Source of the DNA: Rhizopus sp. PT2906
Taxonomy: Eukaryota > Mucoromycota > Mucoromycetes > Mucorales > Rhizopodaceae
NCBI GenBank assembly: GCA_025529335.1
Contig: JAMYHX010000095.1
Coordinates: 105,320-169,319 of the forward strand
DNA: 64,000 bases
Direction of reading: 5' to 3'
Shown here: positions 23,901 to 36,082 of the stretch, in pieces
How the letters are laid out: each line of letters opens with the position of its first letter
Position numbering within the stretch: the first letter of the stretch is position 1
Notes under the pieces: generated by a model
The model's input: the letters and a program-made list of their open reading frames with translations, nothing else
Told to the model about the DNA's origin: nothing
Database searches by the model: none
Translations under genes and position numbers: made by a program

Positions 23901-24579
23901 AACCCCCTTAGTGACTGCACGAACTGGGTAAATTAAGAAAAAGAGGGAATACGTAATCAACCTTCTGACAGACTTGAATAGAAACAATACTTTGAAACCA
24001 TCTTACGCAGCCCATTGACCAAAGAGTCCGTAACTCAAAGGCTCGGATTATCTAATGACCATCCAATGACAGAAACTGTTTGGTCAGCCATGCACTACTT
24101 ACTTTCAAAGGATAATGATTTCCCTATTCACATGAAAGGAGCAGCACCTTTAGACTTATTTTCAAACCTATTAGCTAAAAGGTTAAGATACGAAAAGGGA
24201 GAGCATGATATGGTGGCGATGCATCATGAATTTGGTATTGAGCATTCATCTGGTCAGAAGGTATATTCTTGCTACATGATATAAGCATGTGGATCACTAA
24301 CGATTTCATTAGGAAACTTTGACGTCTACCTTGATCCGTTACGGCAATGACGAGCACACGGCTATGGCAGAGACAGTTGGATTACCTGCAGCCATGGCTG
24401 TTGAATTAGTTTTGGATAACAAAATACCTGAAAGAGGTATACAAGTACCCACTCAAAGACACGTCTATGAGCCTATTTTGGAGCAACTAGAATTCAAGGG
24501 TATCCGATTTACTGAACGCGTTGAACCTTATAGAGTCAACCAATTAAAGCCTACTGGTTCTGGTCTTTATCAACAATAA
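20995..24579 (+). CDS. Bifunctional alpha-aminoadipic semialdehyde synthase (LKR/SDH)
   Basis: Roughly 930 residues in about sixteen short introns. A basic, hydrophobic N-terminus ([19 protein letters not shown]) suggests mitochondrial import. The N-terminal half is lysine-ketoglutarate reductase: [71 protein letters not shown]. The C-terminal half is saccharopine dehydrogenase: [74 protein letters not shown], and [18 protein letters not shown]. In animals and plants this fused enzyme degrades lysine through saccharopine. Textbook fungi instead make lysine with separate Lys1 and Lys9 proteins. The fused form here therefore points to a catabolic route, by inference. The order and near-normal length indicate an intact gene. 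Confidence 0.92.
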
Positions 24580-24847
24580 ATGTGGGTCCAATAATAAACG
24601 CGTAATACAAATTCCCTTTATAAACACAAAATTTCCTTTTCATTTATAAAACAACCAAAATAAGTAAACCTGAGATAAACCGTAAAAGAAGAATGTATAA
24701 AAATGGCAATGATAAGCTATCTTACACCTCCCTTTCCTTCTTCCTTTGTCCTTTCTCCAATAAATATAAAGTCCGACCCGAAAGACATGTATTTAAAGGC
24801 TGATTAATTTCCTTTTTTTCTTTTTCTTTTTTCTTTTTATTGCTACA

Positions 24848-25633
24848 ATGCTTAGTAAGACACACCCTATACCTACTCCTTATGGACACATTCCTAAATA
24901 TAGGAAAAAGAAGAGAAATGTAAGCTCATTAGATAATGAATTTGACGACACTGACACTCTTTAGACCACTGTTCAAGCTCCTTACCCCTTCTTTTCAACT
25001 TCATCTACCAATTCATTTTTCTCATTTTTATCATCATTATTCACATCAAAGAAAGAACAAGTAGGATTTATGCCTATTCATAACAATAAACCTCAAATAC
25101 AAACCATCACGTCAACAGAGCCCATTGACTGTCATCATCATTTTAATCAAGAAGATACCCCCTCGCTGTCTACAAGTCTGAGTAGTTCAGAAAGTAGTAC
25201 TACTAGCAGCAACCAGTATTCATTATCTGATATTGATGACAATACATCCATACTATCTGATATATTATGTGATCATTATGTTTATAAACAACAACAGCTC
25301 AATAATACGATAAAAGATGATAATGTGCCCTTGGAGACATTTAGACTATTTGAAGCACCTCTAGAAAGAGAAAATGACCGTCAACAGTGGATCTTGGTTG
25401 AGCAATCAGAAAAATACAGTGAAAAGAAGCCAGTAAACGAACAGACAATACGCCAACATACCCGTGATATCAGAACAAATACGGACTACTTTCGAATGAT
25501 TGTTGCGGAAGTCAACATGATGCGTGCTCAAAAGATTGTGTGTCCACTGAGGCAAAGAAGAGTTTTACCCAAGCGAAATGACCCATTCAAGATACGATCA
25601 AGTCCTTTACAGAACTGTATTATTTGTACATAA
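24848..25633 (+). CDS. Ser-rich protein with a conserved C-terminal KRNDPFKIRSSPLQN motif
   Basis: The ATG at 24848 follows a strong C/T leader (about 24810-24838). Exon 1 encodes MLSKTHPIPTPYGHIPKY and a KKKRKR-like basic end; an intron at 24920-24964 joins in phase to a Ser/Phe-rich exon continuing through the ATG at 25070. About 246 residues in total. The middle is disordered, with poly-Ser/Thr stretches. The C-terminus has a short motif (LPKRNDPFKIRSSPLQ) that recalls the 'KR-D-F--G-SPLR' tail seen in several small fungal proteins of unknown role. No catalytic domain is visible. The next gene is convergent, with stop codons only about 33 bp apart. Confidence 0.65.
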
Positions 25634-25666
25634 TCACAATTCTTTATTTATCTGTTTTTTACATCA

Positions 25667-27297
25667 CTACTCTATCTTTTTTATCTTTATATTTCCCTTT
25701 TCAAGAGCGTCCATTAATATGTTGATCTGTGTGCCTGTCATCCTATCTAACCCTCTACTTAAATTGACTAAATTGGTCGGTAACCCTTCCATAATACACG
25801 TTTTGTATGTTCCTGTATCACCAAAGGATTTCCATGGAAACGCCGTCTCATCTAATTCAGGATCTGCATCGCCTACAGAAAAAATAAATAAATACATTAT
25901 TCTCTTTAATTTCATTGATCCTTACGCAACATGTCCAATAGCCTCTTTCGGATATCCTTCTTCAAGTTAAATCTGGCAAGCTCAGAAGCTGTACTTAGGA
26001 TGAGTGTTTTATGCAAACAGACAAAATCCTATGCTTTACCTGCTTTAGGTTTTGTTCTCCGTCTGAAGGCATCATTTCTATTTATCCTTCTTTCTCTTCC
26101 TGGCAAAGGTCGAAGCGTCCCTGTTATCTTTTCTTCGCCTCTTAACATCAGGCTCAAGGATTTAAGCTGGCGCGACTTGTACTTCTTAATAACAGGTTCC
26201 TCTACTTCCTCTTTGACATCATCGCCGTTTTCATCATCTTCATCATCACCATGATCTACTTCCTCTACTGATCGTTTAGGCCTAGCTACTTCCTGAATTT
26301 CTACGTCTTCTACTGATTGTTCGGTCCTGGCTACTTCCTGATTTTCTACTTCTTTTACTGATTGTTCGGTCCTGGCTACTTCCTGGGTTTCTACTTCTTC
26401 TACTGGTTGTTTAGTTTTGGCTACTTTCTGATTTTCTTCTTCTTCTGCTGATCGCTTAGGTCTAGCTACTTTCTGATTTTCTACTTCTTCTACTGGACGC
26501 TTAGCTCCAGCTACTTCCTGATTCTTTGCTTCTTTCACTGATCGTTTAGGTTTAACAATTTCCTGATTTTTTGCTTCTGCTACTGATCGTTTACTTCTAA
26601 CAACTTCCTGATTTTCTGTTTCCTTGGTAACTGGAACATCTTGGTTAGAACGCCTTTTTGTAATTATTCTTGTGTACCTTTAGGACCCGCATGAAAAGCA
26701 ATATAAGACTTCAACTCATCCGTCAACTTAACCATCTCTCTTGTTAGTTTACTATTAAATCTCTTGCACAATTCTAGCATGATTGTAAATAGAAATGTAT
26801 AATGATACCATAACTATCATTGTGTTCTTACTTGTATTGAATACTTTCAATGGTCGAATGTCGTCTTCTTCTGGTGAAGGAACACAGTAAGCCAGTACAT
26901 GAATACCATCCTCTCGATAAAGCTTCACTGCTAGTTCATAAATCTTTTTGCATTGGCTTTTGAAATGTTCATTCTTGTCATTCAGTAACGCGTCTGATGG
27001 CTCTCTTGTTGTGCTACTCTCAGGCGTTGGTGCTATTTATCAGTGTTAGTGCATGCATAAATATCACATTACAAATAAAGAAGTGGTGTGTGATTTACAT
27101 TCTGATTGTGGAGTTCTGATCCTCCTAGACGGTCTAGATGCTCTGCTTCCTTTTTCTGAATGTCTTCCAAGGATTTCTTTTTTTATCTTTTTAGCTGAAA
27201 TAATGTGGCTGTATTCGATTGCAAGAGCTTCTACTTGTTGGTTAAACTCTTCTTTCAAATCGTTTATCTTTTTGAGTAAATCAGCAGGATAGGACAT
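25667..27297 (-). CDS. Repeat protein with eight ~15-residue E/K-rich tandem repeats
   Basis: About 440 residues from the ATG at 27295-27297. The N-terminus is a coiled-coil-like helix (ADLLKKINDLKEEFNQQVEA) and a basic stretch. A folded-looking region follows (YELAVKLYREDGIHVLAYC). Then come eight copies of a unit near 'EEVENQEVARPKRSV', an acidic tract (DDEDDENGDDVKEEVEE) and a C-terminal region with FNLKKDIRKRLLDML and a final 78-residue exon. Introns inferred: about 27027-27100, 26772-26830, a 47-nt one near 26640-26686 with a CTAAC branch point, about 25987-26030, and 25870-25925. No family is recognised. The basic N-terminus and alternating charged repeats suggest a nuclear or chromatin-associated protein, as inference only. 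Confidence 0.65.
26265..26630 (-). repeat. 45-bp coding minisatellite (about 8 copies)
   Basis: The DNA encoding the 15-residue unit 'EEVENQEVARPKRSV' is repeated about eight times with substitutions. On the plus strand this is seen as recurring GATTTTCTACTTCTTCTACTG-like blocks. Copies in the middle (TKQP, ARTEQS) differ from those at the ends (ARPKRS), consistent with local duplication followed by drift. Confidence 0.8.
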
Positions 27298-27872
27298 CAA
27301 GAAGAAAGATGTGTGTATATATGTGTGCTTGTGAGTGAGTGAGTGTGTGAGTGTGCAAAAAAGGGGGGAGTAATAATGTTTACGGGTATTTAAATTGTGA
27401 GTATGTGATTGGCAAATATATTTGAATTTCAGCGCTGTCATGTTGTACAAACCATAGCCAAAAGTAACCATGCGATCATTGGGAAAATGATAAAAGATAG
27501 TAATCGCTAAGCAACAGTTCGCTTGACAGTAAACGATATGAATTTCATATTACTTATAGGTTTGCTTTGTAACAGCTTGACAACTTCAACGTCTAATCCA
27601 AAAGACATCCAATTTCTATTTTAAATTCCGAATATCGTTACTAAGAAATTGATACTTGAAGGGCTTGTGATTTTGTGTATATGCGCTGACGCATTCTTGA
27701 CAAGTGACAATAAGAGCCATAGACATAAACACTTAGTTCGGTATATGTGAATAGAAGCAACATCAGGATGACGACAGGGTGGGGTGTACCTAGATTCATG
27801 CTGCCTTCACTGTTTAGCCTTCTTTGATTGGCCATTCAGCTATACCACGCCTCTTTTTATCTTTATTTCATC

Positions 27873-30800
27873 ATGGAAAAAGCAAAGTTTAACTATGAAG
27901 TGAACAGAGATCTTGTTTATTACTTTGACGACACGCAAATCGAAATAATCTACACACAGCCTGGAACAACAGAAAAGTCAAGGCAGCATATTCTAGTTTC
28001 GGATCTACAAATAGATGCTGAAAAGGTTTTATATCAGTTGATGTATTCATTCAAGGAAACTTATACCTTTCCTATCTTTTTCTTGCTCCCTAGTTACAAA
28101 TCAAACACGTCCTAAGCTGCCGATTGCATGATCAACCAAAGCTTATCATTGCATGCGTGGATTCTGATAATCATAATCACTTCTTTTGGCACAGTGTCAT
28201 CACAAAAGAATGTAAAAGAATCAACTTTGAAACACCCATTGTTGGTAATATTACTCAAGCAAAAATAACAAATAGACCTTTTGAAGTGGTAAGCTTGAAT
28301 ATTATTTTGGTTGTTTGAGCATCCCATCTGATTCTTCCTGCTAGAACTATGTATATAAAAACTTAACCGCAGAGACCAAAATGTGTTATGCACTTGTCAT
28401 CGGTATCCAGAACGGTTCAACTGTCCTTATCCTATTGCATATTGATCATTCGCTTAATATTAGCATTGTAAGATAGCATGTTTTAAATCAGGCTCGTTTA
28501 TCTCATCTTCTTTTAACATGTAGTCTTTCAAATACCTTGAAAACGAAGATGACAATATTGGACACGTTACTGCCATTTATATCCTGCCTCAAGATGCAGA
28601 AGATAGACGTATGGGACACCACGATCCACAAATCCTGCTTGGATATAGTAAAGGTGCTATTCGCATCTACCGATTCAGAGCCACCGTCTATTCGTTTAAG
28701 GCTTCAAGAATAAGATCACCTATTGATTTATCTGAATTCACAGAATTCCCTGGATGTATGTAAAGCATATCCTCTGTCTTGCTATACTCTAGACTTATAT
28801 TTTACTATAGACCCGATTACTCACTTGTCCTGCGCAAGAACATACACCAGTTTAAGGTTTATTGTTGCTTTTGCACAAGCTAAACCTGATGACGATGTAA
28901 AATACGAGTAGGTTCCAACGATTGTATGTTTACATGATACTGACGCTTCTCGGAAAGAAACGCTACCTCATACGTAAAGATTGTTGAATTCAATGGTCCA
29001 CAAAGGCAAGTTATTAAGCACTTTTCAGCGCCCACACCTACGGCATTGGCAACTGAGGCTCAGTTAATGCCTCACCATGAAAATGGAATCGATCTGACCA
29101 TCGTCTTTTACTCACAGCCGACTTATAAGATCAGCGTTTGGTATTTGGATGACAAACAACAATTGACACTCACCCTTGAACGAGAGATTGACGAATCTGC
29201 GTGTATTCAACAATTGCATCAACCAACGTATGCTCAGGTTGATATGAAAGAATTTCTTTTACGAAAAGCAGAAAAAGTGGTCGAATATGCCTTTCCTCAC
29301 CACGCGGTATGCCTAAAACGAAAAGCAACAACTGTCTTTTTTGAAGAGAGTCTGGCTGCCATCGAGGCTGCGCAGGTGAAGAAGGAGCGATTATCGCACA
29401 AGATAAAGCCAGGATACAAAGAGGAAGAGGGATGGAGTCTGATTCAGCCAAAGAATGAAATCATGGTCGAACAGGGCCGATTTCCATATTCTACTGGCGA
29501 ATTACCAGATTCTGAAATGCTTACGCCCAAAATCATGATTTCTGATAGGGAAGATGTGGACAAGAGTGATCAGGGTGCTGCTGAAGAGCTAAAGGACTTG
29601 GAACCCTTGGATCAAGAAAACGGGGCAAACGCCCAGTCAGATGAAGAATATGAGAGCGCTGAAGAGGTGCAATTCGACCAAGACTTTAAGAATAATGAAG
29701 GAGCACTATCGAATCAAGAATATAGGAATGAAAACGACATAGAGTTGAATAGAGAACTGGAAAACGATATTGAAATACAGAGAAATCAAGAAGCCGAGGA
29801 ATCGTACAAGGAACAAACCACTACCTTAAGCACAACAGAAAAAGTTACGGAAATTGTACAAGAATCTGTTACTGTTGCAACGTCAGAAAAAGCATTGTCA
29901 GATGGTGTAGAGGAAACAATAGAACAGGAGGAAGCAGTGGAAATTGAATCGTTTGAATTTATAAAAGAACCATCAGATTATGATGAGACAGATGCCGCAG
30001 ATGATCAAGAACAGACTGAATTAATTGATGCTGAACGACAGCAAGCGGATACCGTCTCAACTGAAGAGAAGGTCGATACAAAGATATCTTATGAACAAGA
30101 CCAAGCCAATGAAACTGCCACTGGAGAAGAAGCAGTATTATCAGAATCTCCTACAGTATCTGTAAAAGAAACAGTACTTGATGAATCTTCCGCAATTGCT
30201 AAAGAAATACCGCCTACAGTCAGAGAGAACTCTCCAGTTCAAGATAAAGAATTGCCTGAGAGAGATGATAAAATCGAACCAAGTACTATAGCAGACAATG
30301 TTCAGAGGCCAACTGAAATTGCGGAGGAAATGCATGCTGAGGAATCCATGGAACTTGATAAGTTTGGAAGCTGGATGGAATTGGATGACGAAGAGGAGGG
30401 TGAAGGTATGCAGCTAGATGATGCAGCAGACAAGGATGAAGATATGACCTCAGCCAACGATGATAAAGAAGAAGAAGGTGATGATGAACACATGATAGCA
30501 GATGATCTTGACTCATACGTCATGGTTGACCGAGAGGATGATTTTGAAGATACAGAGCTTAGAAAGCGAAGACAATCGCTAGAAGTATTTAGTGAAGAAG
30601 TTAACCCCGAAGCAGATGAAATTATATTACCTGTAAAGCACGATGTACGATGGTCACAGCCAATCACGAAGCAAGTGTCAAAGGATGTAGGTGATGATAA
30701 TTATTATAGAGATGACGCAGTAGCATTTGGAATGCAAGGCGAGGAGGAGTCTGACGATTTGGTCATACTTCAAGATAGGACAGACACAGAACAAAAGGAA

Positions 30801-32153
30801 GACGAAGGTACAGAGTATGCAGAATTAATTGAGAATCAATGGGAAGAAGAAGATCAAGAGTATGCTGATGAAAAAGCGCGCGGTGATGAATACGTTGAAG
30901 AAGAAGGCGAGGAGCTGAACGAGAATATGCTGTATTTGAATGAAGATGACGAGGAGAATGTAAACCAAGATGATTTAAGCCAAAATGAAATCAGCTCAAG
31001 CGGTGAGCTTCCTGAGTATGATGAAGACGAGCAAGATGTACTTGATCAGAAGGACCAAGAAGGAAAAGAAGAGAATGATGACGCTACAAAAGATGAAGAG
31101 AACACAGAAACTGAAACCAGAGAGGAGGTTAAACTACACGAAGAACCTGCAAAAATAGATGAGTTGACCAACTTGGCTGAGGACGTAAAGACAACAAGAG
31201 ACGTTCAAGACCGTGATGAATCAGACAATGATAAAGACAACAGAGAGGATGTTGAAGATAATGAGGCTGATAGAGATGAATTTGATGATAGTACATATCA
31301 TGAATACGCCGATGAAACTGAAGGAAATAACCAGACAGACTTTCTTGAGCATGTAGAAGAGGCACCAAGCAATGCAGATGTGCTTGAAGATGACGCTAGC
31401 TTGCCAGAATACGAAGAAGAAGTTGATCATTTAGAACACGACGCATATGAAGATGAAGAAGAAAACAATGATGACGACATGTATAAGAGCGTTAAAAGTT
31501 ACGAAGACTATGAAGGTATAGAAGCTGATGAAGATGAATTGAAGCATTACCCAGATGACCAGCATGATGATGAATACGAAGACTATGAAGAAGACCAGAT
31601 AAAGGAAAATTATGATGAATACATAGACACTGAAGGTGGATATGATAAATTTGAAGATGAGAAACCACAAGAAAACAATGATGGCAATCAACAAGACTTT
31701 ATTGCCATCGATGATGGGTCAGACTATGCACAGAATACAACTAAACAAGGAGAGAAAGATGACTACTTGGAGTACCCATTAGACGATGAAGAAATACCCC
31801 CAGATTATGAATATGATGAAGATGACGTAGAAGACGTTACAAATGAATATTATGGCTATTCCCAAGATTCAACAAGGGAACCACAAAGTGGTGCTATAGA
31901 AATCATATCGGATGATGAAGAAAATTCAGACATTAACAATACCGAGATCATCGATGAAAGTGAAAGTAGCGCATATGACACTGGTATGGACTCGAGCTCT
32001 AACATGGATGAAGATATTACCGATGACAAAAAGACTCTTGCGTTCAAGTCAGCAAAAGAAATTGCAGGACGGGATAAGCACTCTGGCTCGCTGTTTGATA
32101 AAATTAAGTCATTATATGATTTGCAGATTTATAAATGGGGAAGAACTAAATAA
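27873..32153 (+). CDS. Large protein: beta-rich N-terminal domain plus very long acidic tail
   Basis: About 1,330 residues. The N-terminal ~430 residues, from six exons starting at the ATG at 27873, have repeating beta-strand patterns like a beta-propeller (for example MCYALVIGIQNGSTVLILL, QILLGYSKGAIRIYRF, LTIVFYSQPTYKISVWYL). The remaining ~850 residues come from one exon. They are overwhelmingly Asp/Glu with Asn, Gln and Tyr interspersed (motifs like DDEEGE, EYEDYEED) and are surely disordered, ending in a short basic helix (FKSAKEIAGRDKHSGSLFDK). Exon joins are in phase at about 28289-28344, 28471-28522, 28756-28810 and 28908-28954. The first intron (28026-28093) starts GTTTTA, an unusual donor. 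No family is recognised. Acidic-tailed propeller proteins include histone chaperones and nuclear-transport factors, but that is only an analogy. Confidence 0.75.
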
Positions 32154-32693
32154 AGCTTGTTCATACAATTCCTTTTTGAAACAGTTGCTTAATCTTTTTA
32201 TGCTGTTGAATATATCTTTTGTGTGTATTTAAGCAATCAAACGGTTAGCGTAATACAAGTCATTTGTTCAAAATTTAAATAAAGTTACATGTATTTATTT
32301 ATAGTCTTGTCTATGGGCTTTAGAATAAGTAAGAATGGCTTTTGTAATGCATATATCATACGCTACGGCGCGCTTGGTAAATAATACTTGATTATAATCA
32401 ATCAAGCAATGACTAATACATAAGACAGAGGGAAATTATCACTCATGGACAAGAAAGATAAATGGTATTACTACGGATAAATAACGGCCAGTATTAAAAA
32501 AAAAAACTCCGTGATACGCGTGTGTGTGAAAAGCTGTTTATTGTCAAAGTAAAATAAACAAATAATATGTATGGTGAATTATGACGCAGGGGAATGCACC
32601 ATCGCTGATCCCGGTTTCCTTTACATAAAAGGTGCATCGATTTATATGATTTTCTTCTTTCTTTTTTTTTTCTTTTCCATTTTAAAGCACTCA
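32154..32693. other. Intergenic region
   Basis: No gene is seen. There are AATAAA-type signals after 32160, and a C/T-rich leader (about 32651-32680) before the next gene. Confidence 0.5.
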
Positions 32694-33401
32694 ATGGCAC
32701 CTTTACAAGTCATCGGCGCAGGATTTGGAAGAACAGGAACAGATAGTCTTCGTATGGCTTTAGAGATGCTAGGGTAAGAATCATTTAACATGACTTTTTT
32801 TTTAACAAAAAGTTTAATTTTGTATTTCAGATATCGCACCCATCATATGTCCTGCTTCGTAAAGGATCCCAATCTTGATCCATTACCCTTTAAAGAAGCC
32901 TACCTGAACAATAAACAAGGCGATTGGGACACGATCTACAAAGATTTTGATGCAGCCGTAGATTGGCCTACATGTACTTTCTATAAAGAATTAATGGAGA
33001 AGTACCCAGACGCAAAGGTCATACTGACCGTGAGAACACCAGAAAGCTGGTACAAATCTGTAATGAATACCATTGTTCCAATTTCATCTGATGAAGCGTA
33101 TTCAGAAAATCCCACCCTCAAGAGAATAGGTGACATGTGCCACACTGTGATACTCGATGGCCTTTTTGTCGACAAAGAAAGAATAAACAATGAAAATTAC
33201 GTGAAGCAATTGTTCATTGATCATAATGAAGAGGTCAAACGAACCGTGCCCCCAGAAAGACTCTTGATTATGGAGTTAGGTGAAGGATGGGAGAGACTTT
33301 GCAAGTTCTTGGACAAAAAGGTACCCGATCAGCCTTATCCCAAAGCTAATTCAACCGAGGAATTTATTCAAAGAGCTAAAAAAGCCATGCACGAGAAATA
33401 A
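32694..33401 (+). CDS. Sulfotransferase-like P-loop protein (Sulfotransfer_4 type)
   Basis: Two exons (32694-32773 and 32831-33401), about 216 residues. The start VIGAGFGRTGTDSLRMALEML contains the PAPS-binding loop pattern G-x-x-R-T-G-T-x-S-L. Next come YRTHHM, FDAAVDWPTCTFYKELMEKYP and AKVILTVRTPESWYKSV (the conserved VRxPxSWYxS strand), and a C-terminal half with LLIMELGEGWERLCKFLDKKVPDQPYP. This matches the short fungal and animal family often labelled 'sulfotransferase domain' or, misleadingly, 'NAD-dependent epimerase'. Substrate and true activity are unknown. It is complete, with no membrane segment. Confidence 0.85.
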
Positions 33402-33527
33402 GATAAATAAATGAAGATTCAAGTGCATCAGTAGTGATCTTGATATTACTTTAAAAGCTTTGGTCAAGAACAACATATGAATAAAATTGAATGTTTGAAA
33501 TTTGATTCTAATGTCTATGTGCGCATT

Positions 33528-36082
33528 TTATTTTGACATCTTTTCAAGCAAATCTTCACATTCCTTTAAAGTAGGTTCGACAAAGGCGACCTGTTCAATC
33601 CTGTAGCAACCAGAAGAGTTTGTATCCTGTCACATCTCTGTTAATCCCATAAGATATATAAAGACTCAAGTAACTTACAGTAAGAGAGCATAGAACTGAC
33701 ATTCCTATCAGGTCGTTCAACATATGAATCTGTGTTTTTTGTGTTAGCTTGCTATAGTTGTATGCGGTAATATTTAACAGTGTCTATTTTTTTGTTAGTC
33801 ATTCGATTATGCTCTGTTTTATTTTCTATACCTCTTCTCCACCAAAAGCATGGCATGTGCTTGTACCATCATCTAATATCCACTCGATCCAACCTTTATC
33901 TTCCAATGCATCGCTTGATCGTGGTCGAAAAACATGTATGGTTTCATTATTTACAGGATATCCACAAAATTCACATTCAAGTGTCCTAGATGATAGTGGT
34001 AAAAGACACATTGTGTCTACAATAAAAATAAAAAAAGATGAGATGCACATCCTATGTAGCTATTAAAATAAACTAACGTGCAGCTGACACTATACATTGT
34101 GTTGGCATAGTGTCAAGGTCTTGGCTTTGATTTGAGTCATGAGTGACTTTCTGCCTATTTATAAAGGTATGTAGTTTCCATCCAACTATAGTTGCTTCAA
34201 TTTGAAAATGATCGCTTTTGGATTCTTTAGCATGCCATAGTGGTATAGGCATACGGAAGGATGAACTCGTCAGAAGTGAAGTGATGGTAGAGACTAGGTT
34301 TATCAAGTTAATTTATGCAGATAGGTTATCTATCATTCAATACTTTACTGTTGTATACTTTAGTGCCGCAGATCACGCTTCCGTTAACATACCATACTTT
34401 TTGTAAGCCGCTCAGTTGCATATCAGAAGTTGCCAGCTGTTCTAATAGGACATATTGCCCGACTCTTAACTTTCTCGAGTCATGCCCAGCCTCTTCCCAA
34501 AGCGTGATATCCATTGTACCTTTGGTATATTTTTTTTAATATTTGCATACATGCTATATGATATATATATATAGCTTACCTGTTGTATCAGCAATTCGCA
34601 AAGCGTATCTATCCATTCTTTTCCCATCTTTATAAAAGGGGTTCTATCGTGTATGTTAATAATAATAATAATAAAGAGGGCTCGGCTTACATTTTTGGCT
34701 AATCCCACTACTTTGCCCAATAAAGTTACATTCAACATACAGTGAACAAGATCACTGACATATATCCTTGGTATGTAATTCGAGCAATCCATGAATCCCT
34801 AATAAAAGGAAGATTATTATTTGTATGCAAAACGTCTCCCTTTACTTACCTCCTCATCACGCTGCAATATCTCCTTTTTCGTGCTATTACTAGAGTTGAC
34901 TGTACCTTGGCTTTGAATATAACTAGATAAATTAGTCTTGGCCAATCCTGCTGCTTGTGCTTCAGATTCTGGCATCAAAAATATGACTGTATCATTTGAG
35001 TAGTGTAAGACAGTTCCAGAAGGATTCATCGGCTGCGGGCCAGCATTGACATATTGTGGACGATAAAGACCCATATAATCATTTCTTCGAAAAATAGATG
35101 CCAGCTGAGTCTGTTCATCAAACAGGTTTAATATGACAGGAAGTGTATCACTGCTCATGTCTGCCAAATAAACATCTGTCTTTTTCATTCCCTCATGCTT
35201 ATGTTCCTCAACATGTATGATCTTGAGCCAGACATTGTAGTCTGAGAGGCTATGAACATCTTTTATCTTTGTAAAATGGCTCTCAACGAATGCTTTATCA
35301 CTTTGGGTTAACATGATCAAGAGCAAATCAGTGGGTGGAATCAGGGCAATACGTGATCGACGTGGCAGGTTAGGATCCTGAACAGGCATGTTTGCTTTTG
35401 GTGGACAGATCATACGTAGTTTTCGGTTTTTAAAGAAATTGTTGTTGCTGATCCAGGAAGTAAACTTGGGATGCATCATCAAATCCATATATCGTATCTG
35501 ATCATCTGTCACGGTCAGTCTGAAAGTGTTGGCAGCCGGTATTGGTTCCCAATCGACAACGGTAGTCTCGAGTAAGAAGGTTTCAGATGAGATGCTATCA
35601 TAAACAGCTTGGATCGTGCCAAAATCTAACTTGTTTTAATAATTATTGTATATTTCTTATTATTTGCATAAAAACCTGAATCAAATCCTTTAAACTTTCT
35701 TAGAAATGCCTTTTCCCACTTTTTATAATAAAGAAAGTGTCATTATTGAGAATATAAAACAGTAAAAAAGTATACCTGAACTTCAAGCATGGCTAATAAA
35801 ACAACATTGGTTAATCCTGTAGGATACTCAATTAGCATCTTGGCAACGTGAATAGCAACCCAAGACCTAAACGAGAGGAGAAAAGGAGGCAAAAAGAGAG
35901 GGAGGAGAATGAGTTTGACTGATAAAGGTTTACATACACACACACACACGATCTCAGTACCAAGGAATGTTGGCAGATTGAATCATCACTGTACTATTTG
36001 GGTTTTTGTCTGCCTTTTTCAAAAATAGCTGATGAAGACTTGTTTGTGTTTCTAGCACTAGTTTCTCAAATGCTTTGGTCAT
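33528..36082 (-). CDS. Multi-OB-fold protein, candidate ssDNA-binding factor (RPA1/MEIOB/Shieldin-2-like)
   Basis: About 600 residues in ten or so exons from the ATG at 36080-36082. The N-terminal third is helical (MTKAFEKLVLETQTSL...WVAIHVAKMLIEYP). The central region has beta-rich stretches with OB-fold character: RIYVSDLVHCMLNVTLLGKVVG, MDITLWEEAGHDSRKLRVGQYVLLEQL (the 'W--------G-----------' pattern of RPA-like OB domains), and SVICGTKVYN. The C-terminus has LECEFCGYPVNNETIH, a half zinc ribbon (CxxC) as in RPA1-family C-terminal OB folds. An intron near 35626-35675 starts GTTTTT. I infer a DNA-repair or meiosis factor. RPA1, MEIOB and Shieldin subunit 2 are the closest ideas, and a structure-based search is needed to choose. 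Confidence 0.55.
35931..35948. repeat. CA/TG microsatellite in an intron
   Basis: A short ACACAC run inside the first intron of the OB-fold gene. Similar short TA runs occur at about 34559-34572 and 40610-40632, and an ATA run at about 34657-34673. Confidence 0.7.

Noticed and set aside
30141..31694. Several minus-strand frames rich in Ser, Ile and Phe
   Set aside because: They are antisense shadows of the acidic-tail exon (GAA/GAT/GAC read backwards).
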